Below the pieces are notes generated by a model. That model was given only the letters and a program-made list of their open reading frames with translations, was not told the origin of the DNA and did no database searches. Of a stretch of DNA of 64,000 nt, positions 52,693 to 61,965 are shown in pieces (positions within the stretch are counted from its first letter, which is position 1; each line of letters begins with the position of its first letter). Position numbers and translations under genes: made by a program. Location of the stretch: NCBI GenBank assembly GCA_002354655.1, contig DELY01000040.1, forward strand, positions 1 through 64,000, in the 5' to 3' direction. Origin of the DNA: Pseudomonas sp. UBA2684 (GTDB taxonomy: Bacteria > Pseudomonadota > Gammaproteobacteria > Pseudomonadales > Pseudomonadaceae).

Positions 52693-53394
52693 TCAGCCCG
52701 ACAGGCCAACGTAGACGTTTTGCACGTCGTCATGGGCGTCGATGGCTTCGAGGAAGGCTTCTACTTCTTCCAGTTGCGCGGCGCTCAGGTCACTGATCGG
52801 GTTCTTTGGCCGGTAGCCCAGTTGCGCCGATTGCACGGTGAAACCCTGTTCCGGCAACGCGCGGCATACGGCATCGAGGTCCGTCAGTTCGGTGATGAAC
52901 AGCGTATTGCCTTCCTCGGCAGGCTCGAAATCCTGGGCGCCGGCTTCGATGGCGGCCAGTTCGGGGTCGGCGTCGCCTTCCGGCGTGGCTTCGATCAGGC
53001 CGACATGCTCAAAGTCCCAGGCAACCGAGCCGGACGCGCCCATTTGTCCCTTGCGAAACAGCACGCGAATCTCGGCGACGGTGCGGTTAACGTTATCGGT
53101 CAGACACTCGACGATCAGCGGCACCTGATGCGGGGCAAAGCCTTCGTAGGTGGTGCGCTCGAACTGCACGTTGTCGCCGAGCAGCCCCGCCCCTTTCTTG
53201 ATCGCGCGATCCAGGGTGTCTTTGGGCATCGAGGCTTTTTTCGCCTGATGGATGGCCAGGCGCAGCTTGGGATTCATGTCCGGATCGGCGCCATTACGCG
53301 CGGCGATCATGATTTCTTTCACCAGCCGGCCGAAAATTTTGCCTTTGGCGTTGGCGGCGGCTTCTCTAGGTTTGGCTTTCCACTGTGCGCCCAT
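52693..53394 (-). CDS. YebC/PmpR-family protein
   Basis: The 233-residue cytoplasmic protein has the three-domain YebC pattern: [18 protein letters not shown], then [38 protein letters not shown], and [19 protein letters not shown]. The N-terminus [14 protein letters not shown] differs from canonical YebC (MAGHSKW) and matches the YeeN-like second paralogue. Recent work ties this family to relief of ribosome stalling, while older work names PmpR a regulator of quorum sensing. The start is MGAQWKAKP. Confidence 0.9.
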   Translation of the reverse strand: MGAQWKAKPREAAANAKGKIFGRLVKEIMIAARNGADPDMNPKLRLAIHQAKKASMPKDTLDRAIKKGAGLLGDNVQFERTTYEGFAPHQVPLIVECLTDNVNRTVAEIRVLFRKGQMGASGSVAWDFEHVGLIEATPEGDADPELAAIEAGAQDFEPAEEGNTLFITELTDLDAVCRALPEQGFTVQSAQLGYRPKNPISDLSAAQLEEVEAFLEAIDAHDDVQNVYVGLSG

Positions 53395-53584
53395 GCTGGT
53401 TCTCTCGATCGGGTAGCTAAGGAGTCGGGTTGCCTCACCCGCCCGGTGGGGCATTGGCCGGCGGCAATCCGGGATTACGGATTCAGGTTGCGGATTTTAG
53501 TCGCTCTGCCACGTCCTGACACCTGCCAATCCTCGCTGCCAGAGTGCGTCGAGGATCGTCCTGCTTGAGCACAATGTTACGCGT

Positions 53585-53845
53585 TTAGCGCTTGCCCATG
53601 GAGCGGCGGGTGCCGTTGGGCGCCGGGCCGATTTTCTTCTCGTGCGCGGATTTATTACCTTTCTGGTTCCAGTGCTGGCCATCGTTCTTGGCGGAGGTGG
53701 CCGCGGCGGCTGAAAACAGCGAAGCAAAGCCTGCAGCAGCGGGCTTTTTCGCTGGCGCCGGTTCAGCGGCAGGGTGGTTGTCGAGCGCAGTGGCCTCGGT
53801 AGCCTGGGTGGCAGGCGTGTGGTCAGGCGAATGTGTGGTGGTCAT
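53585..53845 (-). CDS. Small Ala/Pro-rich hypothetical protein
   Basis: The 86-residue protein of low complexity has Thr/Ala/Pro in the first half and a basic Asn/Lys/Arg C-terminus (QKGNKSAHEKKIGP, RRSMGKR). It is probably disordered. I recognise no family. The start codon ATG 53845 follows the segment GACCTCAC, a weak ribosome binding site. Confidence 0.5.
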   Translation of the reverse strand: MTTTHSPDHTPATQATEATALDNHPAAEPAPAKKPAAAGFASLFSAAAATSAKNDGQHWNQKGNKSAHEKKIGPAPNGTRRSMGKR

Positions 53846-53962
53846 GTGAGGTCCGCGGGGTGCCGAGTGGTGGGTCGATAGAGGCAGCAGTATACCTGCC
53901 TGGCATGGCCATGCCGCCGATGAGGACGTGCGGCATTGCATATTGAGATAGCGTGGGGTGGG

Positions 53963-54697
53963 TTACAGGTTGCGCCATATCAGCTGAATGCCGGCCAGCA
54001 ACATGCCCAGGCGCGCAATGCGGTAGAACCACGTGTGGTTGACCCGCGATTGCAGCCACAGGCCGGTCCACACGCCAATCGGCACAATCGGCGCGAGCAT
54101 CAGGCTCAGCAGCAGGTTTTCCTCGGTGAACTGCCCCAATGCGCCGTAGGGGATCAGCTTCAGGGCGTTGGTGAGCAGAAAGAACATATTGATGGTGGCC
54201 ACGTAACGCACCTTGTCCAGCTGTTGCGGCAGCAGGTGCATCATCACTGGTGGACCGCCGGCGTGGGCGACAAAGCTGGTAAAGCCGGCCAGGGTCGACA
54301 GCAGGGTGCCGCGGCCTTTGTGCAGTGGGCGTGGCGCCTGGCTGCTGTTCAGCACGCCGAGTAATACGAAGGACACGGCGATCACGCCGATCAGCAAACC
54401 AATCAGGTTTTCATTGAGCAATTCGAACGTCAGTGAGCCGATGAGGATGCCGATCAGCGCGCCGGGCATCATCACCTTCAGGTTGGCCGTATCCCATTTG
54501 CCGAAGTAGGCCTTCAGCCCGACCACATCGGCCAGGCAGAGGATCGGCAACATGATCGCCACCGCCTGTTTCGGCGTGCTGGCCAACGCCAGCAACGGCA
54601 CCGCGATACCGCCCAGCGCTCCACCGAACCCACCCTTGGACAGCCCGGTGAGAAACACCGCCGGCAGCGCGAACAGCAGAAAGTCGGACAGGCTCAT
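53963..54697 (-). CDS. TSUP (TauE/SafE)-family sulfite/organosulfonate exporter-like permease
   Basis: The 244-residue membrane protein has about eight helices. The TSUP fingerprint GLSKGGFGGALGGIAVPLLA is in helix 1 and TSFVAHAGGPPVMMHLLPQQ in the second repeat. Members move sulfite, sulfoacetate or other small anions. Nothing nearby indicates which. It is transcribed alone. Confidence 0.9.
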   Translation of the reverse strand: MSLSDFLLFALPAVFLTGLSKGGFGGALGGIAVPLLALASTPKQAVAIMLPILCLADVVGLKAYFGKWDTANLKVMMPGALIGILIGSLTFELLNENLIGLLIGVIAVSFVLLGVLNSSQAPRPLHKGRGTLLSTLAGFTSFVAHAGGPPVMMHLLPQQLDKVRYVATINMFFLLTNALKLIPYGALGQFTEENLLLSLMLAPIVPIGVWTGLWLQSRVNHTWFYRIARLGMLLAGIQLIWRNL

Positions 54698-54941
54698 GGG
54701 GGTTACCGCAGCGGCAAAGCGCGCAGGGTAGCAAACACATGCGGTTTGCAGAATGCACGAGCATGCGGCTTTAACAGCGGCTTAATTGGTGGCGATCACA
54801 TTTTTTTACCCAGCCGCTTATCCCCGTGCATAGACGGCACGGTGCGCTGGTGTGGCGATTGGCTAGGAGAGGGGGGGAATGGAAAAGACCGGCAATCACA
54901 CCGGTCCTTTCAACTCAGCAGGGCACTGGCGTGCCCCGGAG

Positions 54942-54971
54942 GCGCTCGCCTGGAGGTTTACCGGCGAGCGC
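54942..54971. other. 9-bp perfect inverted repeat after ppiC
   Basis: The arms GCGCTCGCC and GGCGAGCGC enclose 12 bases, 22 bases beyond the ppiC stop codon on the minus strand. No T-tract follows in that direction. Confidence 0.5.
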
Positions 54972-54992
54972 TGAGTGTGGCGGCGGGCAATA

Positions 54993-55274
54993 TCAATCCT
55001 GACGGCTGGTAACTTCCAGCAGGTGGTAGCCGAACTGAGTTTTCACCGGGCCCTGCACCACATTGACCGGTGCGCTGAACACCACGGTATCGAATTCTTT
55101 AACCATCTGGCCAGGGCCGAACGAGCCGAGGTTGCCGCCGTCGCGGCTGGATGGGCAAGTGGAGTTGTCTTTGGCGATTTGGGCGAAATCAGCGCCGCCT
55201 TCGATCGCCGCTTTCAGTTCGTTGCACTTGGCTTCGGAGGCAACCAGGATGTGGCGGGCAGTGGCTTTGGCCAT
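54993..55274 (-). CDS. ppiC: Parvulin-type peptidyl-prolyl isomerase
   Basis: The 93-residue single-domain parvulin has ARHILVASEAKCNEL, GADFAQIAKDNSTCPSSRDG, GNLGSFGPGQMVKEFD and the active-site FGYHLLEV. It is cytoplasmic with no signal peptide. Length and motifs match E. coli PpiC. GGAG precedes the ATG. With ppiA and the split FKBP gene, it is the third isomerase class in the window. Confidence 0.95.
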   Translation of the reverse strand: MAKATARHILVASEAKCNELKAAIEGGADFAQIAKDNSTCPSSRDGGNLGSFGPGQMVKEFDTVVFSAPVNVVQGPVKTQFGYHLLEVTSRQD

Positions 55275-55497
55275 GGGGAATTACTCCTTTCAAAGAAGCT
55301 GCAAAGCCTACCGGAATCAGAAAGCTATTCAAGCGCTGGCCATCAGCAATCACCGGGTAGGGCGCGCGGCACAGCTTTAGCCGCTCATCCTGTGCAGGCG
55401 AGTCGCGGGGCAACGGATTAACGCGACCTTGTAGGTTGTCTAAAATTGAGCAGGCGGGCGTGCCTGTGCCCGTGCGTTCACTTCAGGAGGTCTTGCC

Positions 55498-55839
55498 ATG
55501 AATACCCTGACCATCGAAGGCTGGTGCAAAAGCAGCGGCGACAAAAAGTCCACCCCGATGGGGAGCATCCACTTTCACCTCAATGAACTCGACCATTTGC
55601 GTCTGGAGCAGGCCGAAGAGCGTCTGCAGAAGACCCATGAGCCTGAGGTCATGGTCGATGTCGATATGGCCGCGATTGATTTGGTGACCCCGGAGGCGTG
55701 CGGGCCGTTATCCGACTGCAAAATACGGGTCTATTTGAGTGCCGGCGATCAGCGCGGCCAGTTCCACCTGGTCGGCCATCGGGCGAGTGACGGCAGCCTG
55801 ATCTATACCAACGCGGTGATGGTCGATCAGCTGGGTTAG
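55498..55839 (+). CDS. Hypothetical protein
   Basis: The 113-residue cytoplasmic protein has a strong ribosome binding site (CAGGAGG). It begins MNTLTIEGWCKSSGDKKS and is rich in beta-strand pattern in its second half (KIRVYLSAGDQRGQFHLVGH). I recognise no family. It stands alone between ppiC and the SpoIIAA-like gene. Confidence 0.7.
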   Translation: MNTLTIEGWCKSSGDKKSTPMGSIHFHLNELDHLRLEQAEERLQKTHEPEVMVDVDMAAIDLVTPEACGPLSDCKIRVYLSAGDQRGQFHLVGHRASDGSLIYTNAVMVDQLG

Positions 55840-55947
55840 CGCGTATTGCCGACGCGGGGGATGCTCGGCGGCACAGCCGGGGCGTCCTCTGCGTGTTGCC
55901 GGGGCGCTAGTTAGAGCCGCGCGCAGGCGTATGCCTGAGACGGCACT

Positions 55948-56313
55948 CTAGTGTTGCAGCCAGGCTTGTGCTTCCTCTTCTTGAGCTGGATCGAATGCCT
56001 TGATCGTCAGCCCTGGAATCAGTGAGCCCTCGATCTCGCTGGCTTTCCTCAGCCATTCCTTGTGGGCAACGACCGCCATGCGCTCGAAGCGCCGAACGAA
56101 CCGGAACAGTTGAGGGATGCGTGACAACTCGACGGCCACTGCGCCCAGCGTAGGAAACTCGAATGCGCTGATTCGATAAAGCATTCGGCCATGCTCGATG
56201 CCTTCGGATGTTTGGCTCAGCTCATCAAGCAGGGCTTTCATGTCATGGCTGTCGAGCTTTCCGGAAAGCGCCAAGTCGATGCGGTTTTCGCCGTTTCGCG
56301 TTACCTGGAACAT
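55948..56313 (-). CDS. SpoIIAA-like STAS/Sec14-type protein
   Basis: The 121-residue protein has the SpoIIAA-like pattern: RIDLALSGKLDSHDMKALLD at the start, then a central FEFPTLGAVAVELSR and RRFERMAVVAHKEWLRK, ending AQEEEAQAWL, where this family usually has AxxWL. In bacteria such proteins bind lipids or nucleotides, but no role is established. GGAGGAG precedes the ATG. Confidence 0.8.
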   Translation of the reverse strand: MFQVTRNGENRIDLALSGKLDSHDMKALLDELSQTSEGIEHGRMLYRISAFEFPTLGAVAVELSRIPQLFRFVRRFERMAVVAHKEWLRKASEIEGSLIPGLTIKAFDPAQEEEAQAWLQH

Positions 56314-56414
56314 AGCGACTCCTCCACGGGGGATGGAATTCTCACGATACGCCGCTTGTTACGGGCTGTTAAGCCGATTGGCTCGCTACTGCGTGCGGGA
56401 GCGCTATGCCGTAG

Positions 56415-56714
56415 TTATTTGACGACATGCAGGCGCTGGTCGGTGAACACACAGAGCACGCCAGCGCGGTTGTACATCACCTGATGGTTGAAGTCGCAAT
56501 AGGCCGCCGCCACGCTCAGCGCCCCCTGTTCGCTGATCGGTTGTTCCTGGTCCGGCTTGAACCAGGCCATCTGACCGGGCGTGCAGCGTTCAGCCTGAGG
56601 GTCGGTGTTGTAGGTGCACAGACCGCTCTGGTCGATGCGCGGCGCATCATCGAAACAGGCGGACAACGACAGGGCAGCGGTGCTCAACAGGAACAGGCGG
56701 ACGAGGGTGTGCAT
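56415..56714 (-). CDS. Small lipoprotein with several cysteines
   Basis: The 99-residue protein has a lipobox LSAC at about 17-20. The mature protein has four further Cys (SGLCTYNTD, AERCTPGQM, AAYCDFNH, GVLCVFTD), enough for two disulphides. Segments such as MAWFKPDQEQP suggest a compact fold of unknown type. It diverges from the CAP-domain gene. Confidence 0.65.
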   Translation of the reverse strand: MHTLVRLFLLSTAALSLSACFDDAPRIDQSGLCTYNTDPQAERCTPGQMAWFKPDQEQPISEQGALSVAAAYCDFNHQVMYNRAGVLCVFTDQRLHVVK

Positions 56715-56898
56715 GGCGGTATCCCGACGATGGAAGAAAGGCTGCGAAGTTAGTGCCGGGAAAGCCGCGAAGGTTCCGTAGCCGCCAGGTTGATTGCTGC
56801 TGAGCCGATACACCCGGTACGCCATATTGCTGCCCAGGCATTGCCCACGCGGGCATGCAGTCCGCATCATGGGCGCAGTCAGGGCGAAGGAGGTTTGC

Positions 56899-57750
56899 AT
56901 GGCCGTCAGATCATGCGTTGCAGGTTGTGCTGCGTTGTCGCTGGTATTGCTGGGCACTGCTGCCGTCGGTGCGACCGAAGAGGCGCAGTTGCTTGAGGCG
57001 ATCAACGCTTACCGCAGCGAGGTGCAGCGCTGTGCCGGGCAGGCGTCCGAGGAGTTGCCACCGCTGGCGGCTGATCCACGCCTGGTACTGCCGATCGCTG
57101 CTGGCGGTGAGCTGCAACAGGCGCTGAGTGCGGCGGGCTATCCGATGGTCAACGTGCAGGCGATCAGCCTGTCCGGCCCGCGCGATGCGCCGGCGGCGCT
57201 GAAAGTGCTGCAAGAGAGCTTTTGCCAAGTCCTGCTGGACCCGCAGTTCGTCGACGTCGGTGTGAGCCGGCTGGAGCGCGACTGGCGCATCGTGCTGGCG
57301 CGACCGCTGTTGGGCGGACGCCTGGGGGACTGGCAGGCAGAAGGGCAAAAGCTGCTCGAACAGGTCAATGCCGTGCGTGCCCAGCCGCGCCAGTGCGGCG
57401 CCCAGTCCTTCGCCGCGACGACGCCGCTGGTGTGGAACGCCACGCTGGGCGCGGTGGCCGAAAGCCACAGTCGGGCCATGGCTAACGGCAACTTCTTCGC
57501 CCACCGCGACCGCGACGGCCGCACCCCCGGCGACCGTGCGGAGCTGGCGGGCTACAGCGGCCAGCGCGTCGGCGAGAATATCGCCGCCGGGCTGGACGCC
57601 GCGCGCAAGGTGGTCGATGGCTGGCTGGCCAGCCCCGGTCACTGCGCCAACCTGATGAACCCGCAATTCAGCGAGCTGGGCGCAGCCTACGCGGTCGACC
57701 CGAAAAGCGATGCCGGGATCTACTGGACGACGCTGTTCGGCGCGCCGTAA
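56899..57750 (+). CDS. Secreted CAP (SCP/PR1-type) domain protein
   Basis: The 283-residue protein has a signal peptide (CVAGCAALSLVLLGTAAVGA). The C-terminal CAP domain (about 150-280) is complete: VNAVRAQPRQCG, LGAVAESHSRAMANGNFFAH with the family His/Glu pair, GENIAAGLDAARKVVDGWL, SPGHCANLMNPQFSELG. The N-terminal half repeats the CAP opening (INAYRSEVQRC) but lacks the active-site region, so the protein is a tandem of a degenerate and an intact domain. Targets of bacterial CAP proteins are not known. Confidence 0.87.
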   Translation: MAVRSCVAGCAALSLVLLGTAAVGATEEAQLLEAINAYRSEVQRCAGQASEELPPLAADPRLVLPIAAGGELQQALSAAGYPMVNVQAISLSGPRDAPAALKVLQESFCQVLLDPQFVDVGVSRLERDWRIVLARPLLGGRLGDWQAEGQKLLEQVNAVRAQPRQCGAQSFAATTPLVWNATLGAVAESHSRAMANGNFFAHRDRDGRTPGDRAELAGYSGQRVGENIAAGLDAARKVVDGWLASPGHCANLMNPQFSELGAAYAVDPKSDAGIYWTTLFGAP

Positions 57751-57910
57751 GCAGGCTACCACCCAGGCCTGTCTGTAGGAGCGGCCACTGTGTCGCCGAC
57801 CAGGCGAGACAACCCGATTACCGCTTGGTGGGGCAGTCACTGTGTGGTTGCTGCTCTAGCCCTGGCTCTGCGCCGCTTGCCTGCCGCCACAACAGCGACG
57901 CGCCATATAT

Positions 57911-58492
57911 TTAACCCAGCACCTGCGCCAGATGCTGCTCGTAGCGCAGGACATCCGCCTCGATGGCCGGACGCTTCATCACGTCGACGCAGAGGAAGGT
58001 CGGCAGGGCGTTCATGCCGAGGAACTGGTTGGCTTTGTGGAAGGGGAAGTAGACGGCATCCGCGCCCTTGCCTTCGAAGAAGTCGCTAGGGTCGTCGAAG
58101 GCCTGCTGCGGCGCATTCCAGGTCAGCGAGAGCATGTACTGCTTGCCCTGAAGCAGGCCGCCGCTGCCGTACTTCTGCGAAGCATCCGCGCGGGTACGCC
58201 CGTCGTTGGCGTAGAGGCTGCCGTGGCCTTCGGTAAACACCTCGTCGAGGTACTTCTTCACTGTCCAGGGCGCGCCCATCCACCAGCCTGGCATCTGATA
58301 GACGATCACATCGGCCCAGAGGAATTTTGCCACCTCGGCGGCGATGTCGTAGCCGCTGTCGATATGGGTGTGCTTGAGGTCGAAGCCGGCGCGGTCGAGA
58401 AAGGCCAGCGCGGTGTCGTGCAGGGTAGCGTTGTAGCGGCCATCGGAATGGGCGAACTGTTTACCGCCGTTGAGCAGCAGGATCTTCTTCAT
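57911..58492 (-). CDS. mdaB: NADPH:quinone reductase, modulator of drug activity B
   Basis: The 193-residue flavodoxin-like enzyme has LLLNGGKQFAHSDGRYNATL, then YQMPGWWMGAPWTVKKYLDE, characteristic of MdaB, and KYGSGGLLQGKQYMLSLTWN. It reduces quinones by two electrons using NADPH, limiting redox cycling. A quinol monooxygenase-like gene diverges just upstream, the same partner seen with mdaB in E. coli (ygiN). Confidence 0.93.
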   Translation of the reverse strand: MKKILLLNGGKQFAHSDGRYNATLHDTALAFLDRAGFDLKHTHIDSGYDIAAEVAKFLWADVIVYQMPGWWMGAPWTVKKYLDEVFTEGHGSLYANDGRTRADASQKYGSGGLLQGKQYMLSLTWNAPQQAFDDPSDFFEGKGADAVYFPFHKANQFLGMNALPTFLCVDVMKRPAIEADVLRYEQHLAQVLG

Positions 58493-58645
58493 GGCATGGG
58501 CCTCGGTAAATTGATGGCGGCATGCTAGGGCGCGCGGGCGGGTAGAAACAGCCGCTGGCGCGCAAATGACATGTGACTAAAAGGCATGAATACGCTGGGT
58601 TTGGCTGTTGTAGGGTAAATAAACACTGACCTGCCAGGAGCCCTC

Positions 58646-58951
58646 ATGGCTGATACCTACGGATTTATCCTGCACGCCCACACCCGGCCGGAAAAAGCCG
58701 CCGAGTTCGAGGCGTTGTTCCGCGCTTATGTCGAGCCCAGCCGCGCCGAGGCGGGCTGCATCGCCTACCACATGCTGCGTGACAGACACGACCCGACGCT
58801 GTTTATCTTCTATGAGGTCTGGCAGTCGAAGGAGCACCTGGCGGTTCACAGTGCCTTGGCGCATATGCGTCAGTTCCATGAGCAGCGCATGGACTACCTG
58901 CGCCGTGATTTCGAGATCCGCGAGATCGAGATGCTCAGCCCCGCGCGCTGA
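58646..58951 (+). CDS. YgiN-like quinol monooxygenase (ABM domain)
   Basis: The 101-residue protein has the antibiotic biosynthesis monooxygenase fold: FILHAHTRPEKAAEFEALFR, SRAEAGCIAYHML, and FIFYEVWQSKEHLAVHSA. Such small dimers act on quinols without cofactors. It lies beside mdaB, divergently, with a promoter region of about 150 bases between them, suggesting joint response to quinones. AGGAG precedes the ATG. Confidence 0.9.
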   Translation: MADTYGFILHAHTRPEKAAEFEALFRAYVEPSRAEAGCIAYHMLRDRHDPTLFIFYEVWQSKEHLAVHSALAHMRQFHEQRMDYLRRDFEIREIEMLSPAR

Positions 58952-59049
58952 CGGCCCGCGTCTGTATGGCTGTTGCCACGCATGATTGTGTCTATGCCAC
59001 GGCGGCTGCCGGGTCGAGAATGGCCTGATTCCATCGCGCAGGCTCCGCC

Positions 59050-59649
59050 ATGCATATCGCCATCCTCACCTTTGACGGCTTCAACGAACTGGATTCGCTG
59101 ATTGCCCTGGGCATCCTCAACCGTATCAAGCAGCCGGGCTGGCGCGTGTCCCTGGCGGCGCCGAGCGAAACGGTGACCTCGATGAACGGCGTGAAGCTGC
59201 ATCGCCAGGCGCGGCTGGATGAGGTCGAAGCATTCGACGCGGTACTCGTCGGCAGCGGCATCAAGACCCGCGAGATCGCCCAGGACGCAGGCGTGATGCA
59301 GCTGCTGGCGCGGCTCGATCCCGCCCGTCAACTGATCGGCGCGCAGTGCTCCGGCACTCTGCTGCTGGCCAAGGTGGGTTTGCTGGACGGCATTCCCGGC
59401 TGTACCGACCTCACCACCAAGCCTTGGGTGCAGGAGGCCGGCATCGAGGTGCTGGAGCAACCGTTCTTCGCCCGTGGCAATCTGGCCACCGCCGGCGGTT
59501 GTCTGGCCTCGATCTATCTCGCCGCCTGGACCCTGGCGCGCCTGGTTGGACGTGAGGCCGCGGCCGAAGCGCTGCACTACGTCGCGCCGGTTGGGGAAAA
59601 AGAGGAGTACGTCGCGCGGGCGCTCGGCAATATCGAGCCCTATCTGTAG
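59050..59649 (+). CDS. DJ-1/PfpI-family protein
   Basis: The 199-residue protein has the class I glutamine amidotransferase-like fold: ILTFDGFNELDSLIALGIL, a nucleophile elbow region GAQCSGTLLLA with Cys near 100, and TAGGCLASIYLAAW. Family members act as chaperones, glyoxalases or amidases. The Glu and His that partner the Cys cannot be set with confidence. The start is MHIAILTFD. A REP-like element follows the stop. Confidence 0.85.
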   Translation: MHIAILTFDGFNELDSLIALGILNRIKQPGWRVSLAAPSETVTSMNGVKLHRQARLDEVEAFDAVLVGSGIKTREIAQDAGVMQLLARLDPARQLIGAQCSGTLLLAKVGLLDGIPGCTDLTTKPWVQEAGIEVLEQPFFARGNLATAGGCLASIYLAAWTLARLVGREAAAEALHYVAPVGEKEEYVARALGNIEPYL

Positions 59650-60315
59650 GCGTGGCCGATGGCCGCGATGCTCTGGTGTGCCTGAGACTTAGCCCGGCGT
59701 TAATCTGCCGCAAACCTGTAGGTCCGACCGGGATGCTTTTGCCTTGACGATGGTCACTGTTGCATCAAGCGTCCGCCGAACACGGCTCGCGGCTAAAGCC
59801 CCTCAGTAGACCACTACAGTCCGCCAGCTCGCGGTGGGCGGGAGGCGGTGGACAAGCTGGCGCATGTCCACCCTACGGGGTCGCAGGTGTGTTCGGTTTC
59901 GGCAGGCGTGGCGGGGCGCCCAGCCCATGGCCGCGAATGACGAGGTGTGCGTAGGGCGGACATGCCGCAGGCTTGTACCCTGACCGAGGCCGTTCAGCGC
60001 ATCGGCGTACTCAGGTGAACCACTGGTGGGAGGGGCTTTAGCCGCGAGCTGATTGATTCAGCTATGCATCTCTCCGGCTAAATCCCAATCGCGCATCTGC
60101 GTTTTTGCCTTTCGTTCTGCCTTCCACAAACCGCCCAGACAAAGCGATCCCCGCATTCCGTCAGAAAGCCGAAGCCGAGTAACAGCCGCAGGGCGAGTAT
60201 TGCGAGTCAAGAGGTAGTAACTCGCCGCAAGGGCGAAAGATTGGCCGTGCAGATGTGGCGGCTAGCGAGTCGATAAAGTCCAAGCCGTAAGTCAGCGGAA
60301 AGCGTGGTCTGCCCA
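59650..60315. repeat. Gene-free stretch with REP-like sequences
   Basis: This 666-base stretch has three REP-type sequences: one near 59646-59669 (GTAGGCGTGGCCGATGGCCG), an inverted one at 59785-59803 and one at 60027-60049 (GGGGCTTTAGCCGCGAGC). No supported gene is present. The part 60110-60300 shares a 15-base match (AGTAACAGCCGCAGG near 60180) with the complement of the repeat-like region near 63921. Confidence 0.65.
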
Positions 60316-61686
60316 CTATTGCTTCACAGACGCCTCGACAACGATATAGCGCTTGCCGCCACCGCGTTTGGCCACGTACATGGCTTCATCCGCGTGCCGA
60401 ATTAGATGCAGGTCATTCTGGCCGTGCTCGGGGTATACCGCGATACCCATGCTGGGAGCACTAATCAAGGTTTTTCCTTCCAGAAGATAGGGGGCGCTGA
60501 GGGTGGCGAGAATTTTCTCGGCCACCACGGTGGCATCTTCCTGCCTGCTGATGTTATCCAAAAGAATCGCGAATTCGTCACCGCCCAAACGGCCAACCGT
60601 ATCGGATTCGCGCACGCACTGCCTGAGGCGGTGAGCGACTTCCCGCAGCAGAAGGTCGCCTGTGGTGTGGCCAAAGGTATCGTTGATGTGCTTGAAGTTG
60701 TCCATGTCGAGATAAAGTACCGCCAGCCGTAAGGAGTCTCTCTGCGCCCTTTGCAGAGAACTTCGCAAGCGGTCCATAAACAGCGCACGGTTTGGCAGTT
60801 CAGTCAGTTGGTCGTATTGTGCAAGAAACTCCAGGCGAGAGTGCGTGCGTTTACGCTCTATCGCAGCCGCCACCTGGCTCGATACAAATTGCAGCAGCTC
60901 CTTGTCCCGTTCGTTGTAACGGACGGTCCCGGAATAGCTCTGCAGCACCAGAGCACCGATGGTATCCGTGCCCGATATCAGCGGCACACCCAGCCAGTCT
61001 AGGGGATGCTTACCGGCCGTCGTGCCACTCTTTGCACGCATCTGCTCGGCCGTCTCGGGCGTTAACAACAGGGCTTCACCGGAGCGAATAACCTCGGCAC
61101 TGAAGGTGCCGGAGCCTAGCGGCCTGGGCGACGGCGGCGGGTCAAATTGATCGACGTAATAGGGAAAGCTGAGCTGGTCATTCGCGGCGTTGTATAACGC
61201 CACAAAAAAATTCTCGGCGGGCAGCAACTGACTAATTACCTCGTGCACTCGCCGATATAGTGTTTGCAGATCGTCAATTGAGTGAGCAGCTTCCGATACC
61301 GCATACAACGAAGCTTGCATCGCATCTGCACGCTTACGCTCAGTAATGTCCCGAGCCACGCCCACCCGCACTTGCTCGGCCTCAAGCCATTGGGCAGACC
61401 ACATGATATGAACGATATGACCGTCTTTGTGAAAGTAGCGGTTCTCATGATCATGCGAGGGTTGGCCCAAATTAATGCGCTCTACGAGCGCACGGCTGGC
61501 GGCGCGATCGTCCGGGTGCATCATTTCAAAGGCGGTCCGGCCAACCATCTCTTCGGGCAGGAAGCCGAAAACGCGCTTGCTGGCCGCGCTTACCGATAGA
61601 AAGCGACCCTCTTTATCCACTACGCAGACAACGTCCAGCAGCAGATCCAGCAGTTTGTCGTGGGGCAGATGGGAGGGTGGAGTCAT
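60316..61686 (-). CDS. PAS-GAF-GGDEF diguanylate cyclase
   Basis: The 456-residue cytoplasmic protein has no membrane helix. A PAS domain (about 8-120; KRVFGFLPEEMVGRTAFEMM and RFLSVSAASKRVFGF) is followed by a GAF domain (about 135-280; LGVPLISGTDTIGALVLQSY) and GGDEF (about 295-450). The active-site GGDEF and I-site RESD five residues before it are intact, as is DMDNFKHINDTFGH. It should make cyclic di-GMP in response to redox or small ligands. Confidence 0.93.
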   Translation of the reverse strand: MTPPSHLPHDKLLDLLLDVVCVVDKEGRFLSVSAASKRVFGFLPEEMVGRTAFEMMHPDDRAASRALVERINLGQPSHDHENRYFHKDGHIVHIMWSAQWLEAEQVRVGVARDITERKRADAMQASLYAVSEAAHSIDDLQTLYRRVHEVISQLLPAENFFVALYNAANDQLSFPYYVDQFDPPPSPRPLGSGTFSAEVIRSGEALLLTPETAEQMRAKSGTTAGKHPLDWLGVPLISGTDTIGALVLQSYSGTVRYNERDKELLQFVSSQVAAAIERKRTHSRLEFLAQYDQLTELPNRALFMDRLRSSLQRAQRDSLRLAVLYLDMDNFKHINDTFGHTTGDLLLREVAHRLRQCVRESDTVGRLGGDEFAILLDNISRQEDATVVAEKILATLSAPYLLEGKTLISAPSMGIAVYPEHGQNDLHLIRHADEAMYVAKRGGGKRYIVVEASVKQ

Positions 61687-61965
61687 GGCAATAACTATAC
61701 TGTTATGCCTGCTGGATTCGCTAGCACGATGATCTCTCTATGACCGGACTCGGCGTAAGGCCGAAATCAGTAATAGCGGTTAATGGAAATCGTGATCTCA
61801 CCTCTAGCGACTGAGGTTATTGAGCGGCCGGCCATCGCAGTGGCGGCACGTCGCCGGGCAGCATACAGGCCTGGGTGTTGCGTTTGCGCACCAGCAGCAG
61901 GCGGCGGGGCCATGGGGTTTCCATGCGCGGTTCTTGTGCGGCAGCACAGTCATGCTGCGTTTACC

